The notes under the pieces are model-generated. The model made no database searches. It saw only the letters and a program-made list of their open reading frames with translations, and had not been told where the DNA came from. A stretch of DNA of 7,737 nt from an uncultured Verrucomicrobiales bacterium (GTDB taxonomy: Bacteria > Verrucomicrobiota > Verrucomicrobiae > Limisphaerales > CANJSG01). Position numbers and translations under genes: made by a program. Location of the stretch: the NCBI GenBank assembly GCA_946480965.1, contig CAMLMI010000220.1, forward strand, positions 1 to 7,737. Reading direction: 5' to 3'. Below are positions 4,282-7,737 of this stretch, one piece after another. The first letter of the stretch is position 1, and each line of letters starts with the position of its first letter.

Positions 4282-7200
4282 CAGCGCAGCGAGGCGAGGA
4301 ACTCCACGAGGTCGCGCAATTCCCGGCGGGTCATCTGTTCGGCCAAACCTTCGAGCATGGAGGACGGCGACCGTTCGCGGGTGGCGATGTCGGCGGCCTT
4401 CACCGTGAGCAGACCGTCTTCGGCCGACAGCACCTTGAGGGTCCCGGCGGTTTCCTGTTGGACGGTGCCGAAGACTTCCCGGCCGTCCTTCAGGGTGAGG
4501 ACCACGTTTTCGTAGCCGGCGGCGATCTTGGCGTTGGGCCGCACGATCGATTCCAGAAGGTATTCGCGGGTCTGTTTGGAGCCGATGCCGGCGAGCAGCG
4601 GACCGACTTCGCCGCCGTCGCCTTTCTGGATGGAGTGGCAGCGCTGGCAGGCCAACGCCTGGTGTTCGATGAAGAGCGTCCGGCCGTGGGCCGCGTCGCC
4701 GCCGACCAAGGTGTCGCGGTAGGCGGCCAAAGGATCGGCCGCGTCCCGCTGGGCGTCGAACTGGGAGAGTTGTTCCCGGAGGGCAGGCGAGCCGTGGGCG
4801 AGGGCGGCTTCCTTCAGGTCAAGCGCCAGTTCCGGACGGACCTGGCCTTTGGCCAGTTGTTCCAGCCAACGGGCGAGGATCGGTTCGGCGGCGGGCAGTT
4901 TCCCCAGGCGGGCCAAAGCGTCCTGCTGCTCGACGAGGGAACCGGTCTCCAACTGCTGGGTCAGGGCTTGGAGCGAAGGTTTGGCGGAGGTCGGGGCCAA
5001 GGTGTCGGCCAGCTTGTTCAGCGAGGCGTCTTTGGAACGCCGAGCGGCGGCGAGGGCGGACGGCAGTTCCGGAGCCTTCAAGGCGGCCAAGGCCCGCAAC
5101 GCTTGGGCGCGCAGGTCGGCGGATTCCGCTTCGTTCGTCGCCACTCGGGCCAACGCGGTGAACGCGGCCGACGCATCGCCGGCGACACGGCCGGTCAGCG
5201 GATGATGGTGTCCGGTGACACGATCACGCGGCGCGGGCGTGGTCCAAAGGGTCAGGAGCGTGGCGGCTTCGAGACGGGCGGCGGGGCTGCCTTCGGCGAG
5301 GAACGTGGCCAAGACAGCGGCGTCGTTTGAGGTGCCGAGCTGGTAGTGGGCGTTCGCGACCCGGAGCGCGATGGCGTCGTTCAGGATGGCGTCCTGTTCG
5401 ACGGAACCGGTCGTCGGTGCACCACCCGTGGACGCCGCGATTTTGGGCCAGATCGTGCCCGACTGCCACGGACTGCTGAAGCGCGGCAGGGCTGGGAACA
5501 GGGCGATCAACTGTTCGTCGTAGATGGCGCGGATGGTTTCGGCCCGGACGCGAAGAGAGGCGTCGGCGAGGAAGTTGGTCAGGTGCGGATCATGCCGCCT
5601 GCGTAGCGCGACCACGGCGGCGAGGCGGACGGATTCGGAATCGTCTTGGGCCAGGGCGCCGAGTTGGGCGGACGACGCGCTGCCCATCAGGCCAAGGGTG
5701 GCGGAGTGCCGGAGCCACGGATCGCGGTGGGCGTTGTCGCGGAGCATGGTTACCAGGTGGGGGAACGCTTCGCTGTCCTGCATCTGGCCAAGCCCGATGG
5801 CCGCCAGGGACCGAACGCGAGGAGAAGCGTCCTGCAAGAAGGTCCGCAGGATGGACGTGTAGCGGCGATCCTTGGAATCCCCCAACACCCTGGCGATCTG
5901 GGCGCGGATTTCAGGTTCGGGATCGCGGAGCATGTAGCGGAGAGCGGTCGCAAGATCCTGTTCGCCTGCCCACGCGGGGCGGTTGCGGAGGAAAGGAGCC
6001 ATTCCTTGGATGGCTTGGATGCGAGTCGTGAGATTCTTCCCAGTTCGAGGCGTGGTGGGCAGTCTCCAGAACCCGTCAGACCCCTTCGCCACCAAAGCCC
6101 ATTGCGCCTCCAACCGGACGCGTTGATCGCGATGGCCGAGCAAGCCGGCCAGTTCGTTCGGTGTCTTGGCGGCGAAGTCGGAGGCGAGCAGCGCCTTGGT
6201 TTCCTTCACCAACGGATTGTTCGCCGTGGCGTCGTCGAAGACGCGGTAGATGCGGCCCTTGCCCGTTTTGTCCCAGCCTTCCACCCAGTCGAGCACGTAG
6301 GCGCCGCCGTCGGGGCCGAAGTCCACGTCGGTGGCGAAGATGTTCCAGAGGAACGGCTGGTCGTCGATCACCCGGAAGCCCGCGCCGCGCGGCTCCACGC
6401 CGAAGCTGCGGATGCCGTCGGGGAAGTCGCACATCAGGAAGCGGCCGTTGAACCGCGCGGGCAAACCGGTGCCGGGATACCAGGCTAGCCCGGCCGGTCC
6501 GCGCCCGAGGTAGCCGCAGTGCGGCAGGACCCAGGCGGCGCTGTTGGTCTCGGGGTTCCACCACAGGCCCTCGGCGTTCCACGCGCCGAGCTTGGGGTTG
6601 TTCTGCCATTGCCAACCGATGCGCCAACCGCTGTCGCTGCCGGGCAGCACATAGACCCAGCGGGCCTTGTCGCCGCCGTCCGCGTTGTTGTCGCCGGTGA
6701 AGAGATTGCCGTGGTCGTCGAAGGCCAGCTCCTGCGGATTGCGCAGGCCCACGGCCACAACCTCGATGTTCGAGCCGTCGGGTTCGCAGCGGAAGATCGC
6801 GCCGGTGTCGGGCAGCACTTGCTTGAGGAAGGCTTCGGGAAAGAACGGCGAAGTGAACTCCGGCCGCCAGTCTGTGCCGCGATCGGCGATGCTCCAGTAG
6901 ATCCGTCCGTCCGGGCCCTTGATGAGCCCGTGCATGTCGTGCCCGCCGAAGGCAATGTGGACACCGAAACCGGAGTGCAATTTACGATCTACGATTTCCG
7001 ATTTTTGATTTGGGGAGGTCGCGTTGAAGGGCGTGGACGGGACAAAGGTGGGCGAGGGGATGCTGAACTTCCACAGATCGGGGATGCAGGTGAACCAGAC
7101 GTTCGTGCCTTCCGCCAACACCCCGGCGGCGACGCCGGAGACGAGCGAGCTGAACCCTTCGGCGAAGACGGTGGACTGGTCGTAGCGGCCGTCGCCGTTG

Positions 7201-7682
7201 GTGTCGGTCAGCAGGCGGATCTTCTCGGACTCCACTTCCAGATCGCGCCAGTCGAGGCGACCGTCGCCGGTGAAGTCGCGCAGCGCACCTTTCCCGCTGC
7301 CGATGGCGCGGTAGAAGGCGGCGTGGTCTTGCGAAGCCTGTTGGCGGAAGAATTCGGCGCGGTCGGCGACGGTTCGGAAACCGTAGTCCGCGTCCAGCCA
7401 GAAGCCGAGACCGCGGATGTCGAAGACCGAACTGCGGCGGCGATGCGTCTCCACCACGTAGGCGCGGCCGTGGGCGTCGAGGTCGAAGCTGACGGCGTTC
7501 TCCAGGAGCGGTTCGGCGGCGAGCAGCTCGACCTTCAGGCCCGGGGCGGGGCGGAAGCGCTTGAGAGCACTGGCAGGATCACTGCCGCCCGGTCCACCCG
7601 CAGCCGGGTCGCTTTCGGCGGCGGGAAGCGTTCCAGCCAAGGCGCCGGCAACGAGGCCCAAGGTGAGCAGGCGGAGATGCAT
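4281..7682 (-). CDS. Exported PVC-type putative dehydrogenase with HEAT-like repeats and CxxCH haem-binding domain
   Basis: The 1133-residue protein has a signal peptide (1 to about 22) and then a propeller-like domain (about 40-485) of the PVC 'membrane-bound dehydrogenase' family (TIGR02604 type, distantly related to sugar dehydrogenases). Visible family motifs include LLTDTNGDGRYDQSTVFAEG (157-176), GHDMHGLIKGPDGRIYWSIA (247-266) and GLRNPQELAFDDHGNLFTGD (312-331). HEAT-like helical repeats span about 508-725, for example LRDPEPEIRAQIARVLGDS and LQDASPRVRSLAAIGLGQ. The C-terminal domain (about 995-1133) is a haem-c-binding type (TIGR02603) with CQRCH at 1012-1016; Met residues near 1108-1118 are possible distal ligands. 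The protein probably acts in the periplasm, passing electrons from an unknown, possibly carbohydrate, substrate. Two DxxGDG loops (136-149, 160-168) may bind calcium. Residues 207-233 are an atypical insertion coded partly by a 7-nt repeat. No clear Shine-Dalgarno or promoter is seen in 7683-7737. Confidence 0.92.
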   Translation of the reverse strand: MHLRLLTLGLVAGALAGTLPAAESDPAAGGPGGSDPASALKRFRPAPGLKVELLAAEPLLENAVSFDLDAHGRAYVVETHRRRSSVFDIRGLGFWLDADYGFRTVADRAEFFRQQASQDHAAFYRAIGSGKGALRDFTGDGRLDWRDLEVESEKIRLLTDTNGDGRYDQSTVFAEGFSSLVSGVAAGVLAEGTNVWFTCIPDLWKFSIPSPTFVPSTPFNATSPNQKSEIVDRKLHSGFGVHIAFGGHDMHGLIKGPDGRIYWSIADRGTDWRPEFTSPFFPEAFLKQVLPDTGAIFRCEPDGSNIEVVAVGLRNPQELAFDDHGNLFTGDNNADGGDKARWVYVLPGSDSGWRIGWQWQNNPKLGAWNAEGLWWNPETNSAAWVLPHCGYLGRGPAGLAWYPGTGLPARFNGRFLMCDFPDGIRSFGVEPRGAGFRVIDDQPFLWNIFATDVDFGPDGGAYVLDWVEGWDKTGKGRIYRVFDDATANNPLVKETKALLASDFAAKTPNELAGLLGHRDQRVRLEAQWALVAKGSDGFWRLPTTPRTGKNLTTRIQAIQGMAPFLRNRPAWAGEQDLATALRYMLRDPEPEIRAQIARVLGDSKDRRYTSILRTFLQDASPRVRSLAAIGLGQMQDSEAFPHLVTMLRDNAHRDPWLRHSATLGLMGSASSAQLGALAQDDSESVRLAAVVALRRRHDPHLTNFLADASLRVRAETIRAIYDEQLIALFPALPRFSSPWQSGTIWPKIAASTGGAPTTGSVEQDAILNDAIALRVANAHYQLGTSNDAAVLATFLAEGSPAARLEAATLLTLWTTPAPRDRVTGHHHPLTGRVAGDASAAFTALARVATNEAESADLRAQALRALAALKAPELPSALAAARRSKDASLNKLADTLAPTSAKPSLQALTQQLETGSLVEQQDALARLGKLPAAEPILARWLEQLAKGQVRPELALDLKEAALAHGSPALREQLSQFDAQRDAADPLAAYRDTLVGGDAAHGRTLFIEHQALACQRCHSIQKGDGGEVGPLLAGIGSKQTREYLLESIVRPNAKIAAGYENVVLTLKDGREVFGTVQQETAGTLKVLSAEDGLLTVKAADIATRERSPSSMLEGLAEQMTRRELRDLVEFLASLR
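6977..7011. repeat. Five imperfect 7-nt tandem units inside the dehydrogenase gene
   Basis: On the plus strand the units are GCAATTT, ACGATCT, ACGATTT, CCGATTT and TTGATTT, consensus ACGATTT (AAATCGT on the coding strand). The tract has 11 G/C in 35 bases, in strong contrast to the GC-rich surroundings. It encodes most of NQKSEIVDRKL (residues 225-235). The reading frame stays open and returns to family-like sequence at SGFGVH (237). It looks like a short low-GC repeat element domesticated in frame. Confidence 0.7.
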
Positions 7683-7737
7683 GGCCGGAAGATGGCGAGC
7701 GAGGAGCGGCGACGCAATTCGCGCAAAGGGGTGACGA

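Noticed and set aside
4212..5330. 372-codon plus-strand open frame
   Set aside because: It is antisense to the haem-binding and HEAT-like parts of the large gene and covers its terminator; the translation is Gly/Gln-rich and shadow-like.
5646..6488. 280-codon plus-strand open frame
   Set aside because: Antisense shadow of the same well-supported minus-strand gene.
1..7737. CRISPR array or large direct repeats
   Set aside because: No regularly spaced direct repeats were seen; the only tandem repeat is the 7-nt tract at 6977-7011.
7683..7737. Promoter for the large minus-strand gene
   Set aside because: TTGCGT followed 17 bp later by CATCTT is only a poor consensus match in a GC-rich stretch.

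Overview
The window looks like a high-GC chromosome of the PVC group, most likely a Verrucomicrobiota member. The strongest indicator is the 1133-residue protein on the minus strand (4281-7682). It combines a PVC 'membrane-bound dehydrogenase' N-terminal domain, HEAT-like repeats and a C-terminal CxxCH haem-binding domain, an architecture I know mainly from Verrucomicrobia and Planctomycetes. Taxonomy is inferred from this gene and general style; there is no rRNA or other marker here.

Left part (1-3093, plus strand): a tightly packed, phage-derived gene string. It starts with the 3' end of a ClpP/crotonase-fold protein, probably a phage head-maturation protease. A complete tail tape-measure protein of 670 aa follows, then an unrecognised 128-aa protein, then a short ParB-like helix-turn-helix protein that appears to have lost its N-terminal domain. 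Gaps between these genes are 2-5 bp, so they read as one transcript. The order is not that of an intact phage: the protease sits directly beside the tape measure, and no other tail gene follows. This suggests a collapsed or mosaic prophage remnant. A perfect 24-bp palindrome lies inside the ParB-like gene.

Middle (3094-4280): a palindromic, multi-hairpin element (3105-3178) separates the phage string from a convergent, unrecognised minus-strand gene (3207-3983). Next comes a tRNA-Glu(CUC) gene on the minus strand, with its CCA encoded. Its 3' end points toward the phage-like genes, the usual geometry for a tRNA used as an integration site. Between the tRNA and the large gene is a good intrinsic terminator for the large gene.

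Right part (4281-7682, minus strand): the large exported putative dehydrogenase/cytochrome, most likely chromosomal backbone. Its propeller-like domain carries a low-GC tract of five 7-nt repeat units, inserted in frame at a place where relatives usually have a short conserved segment.

I see no CRISPR array, rRNA, transposase, integrase or recognisable defence system. The items most worth checking are the palindrome in the ParB-like gene, the intragenic heptanucleotide repeat, the palindromic element, and the protease/tape-measure adjacency beside a tRNA.
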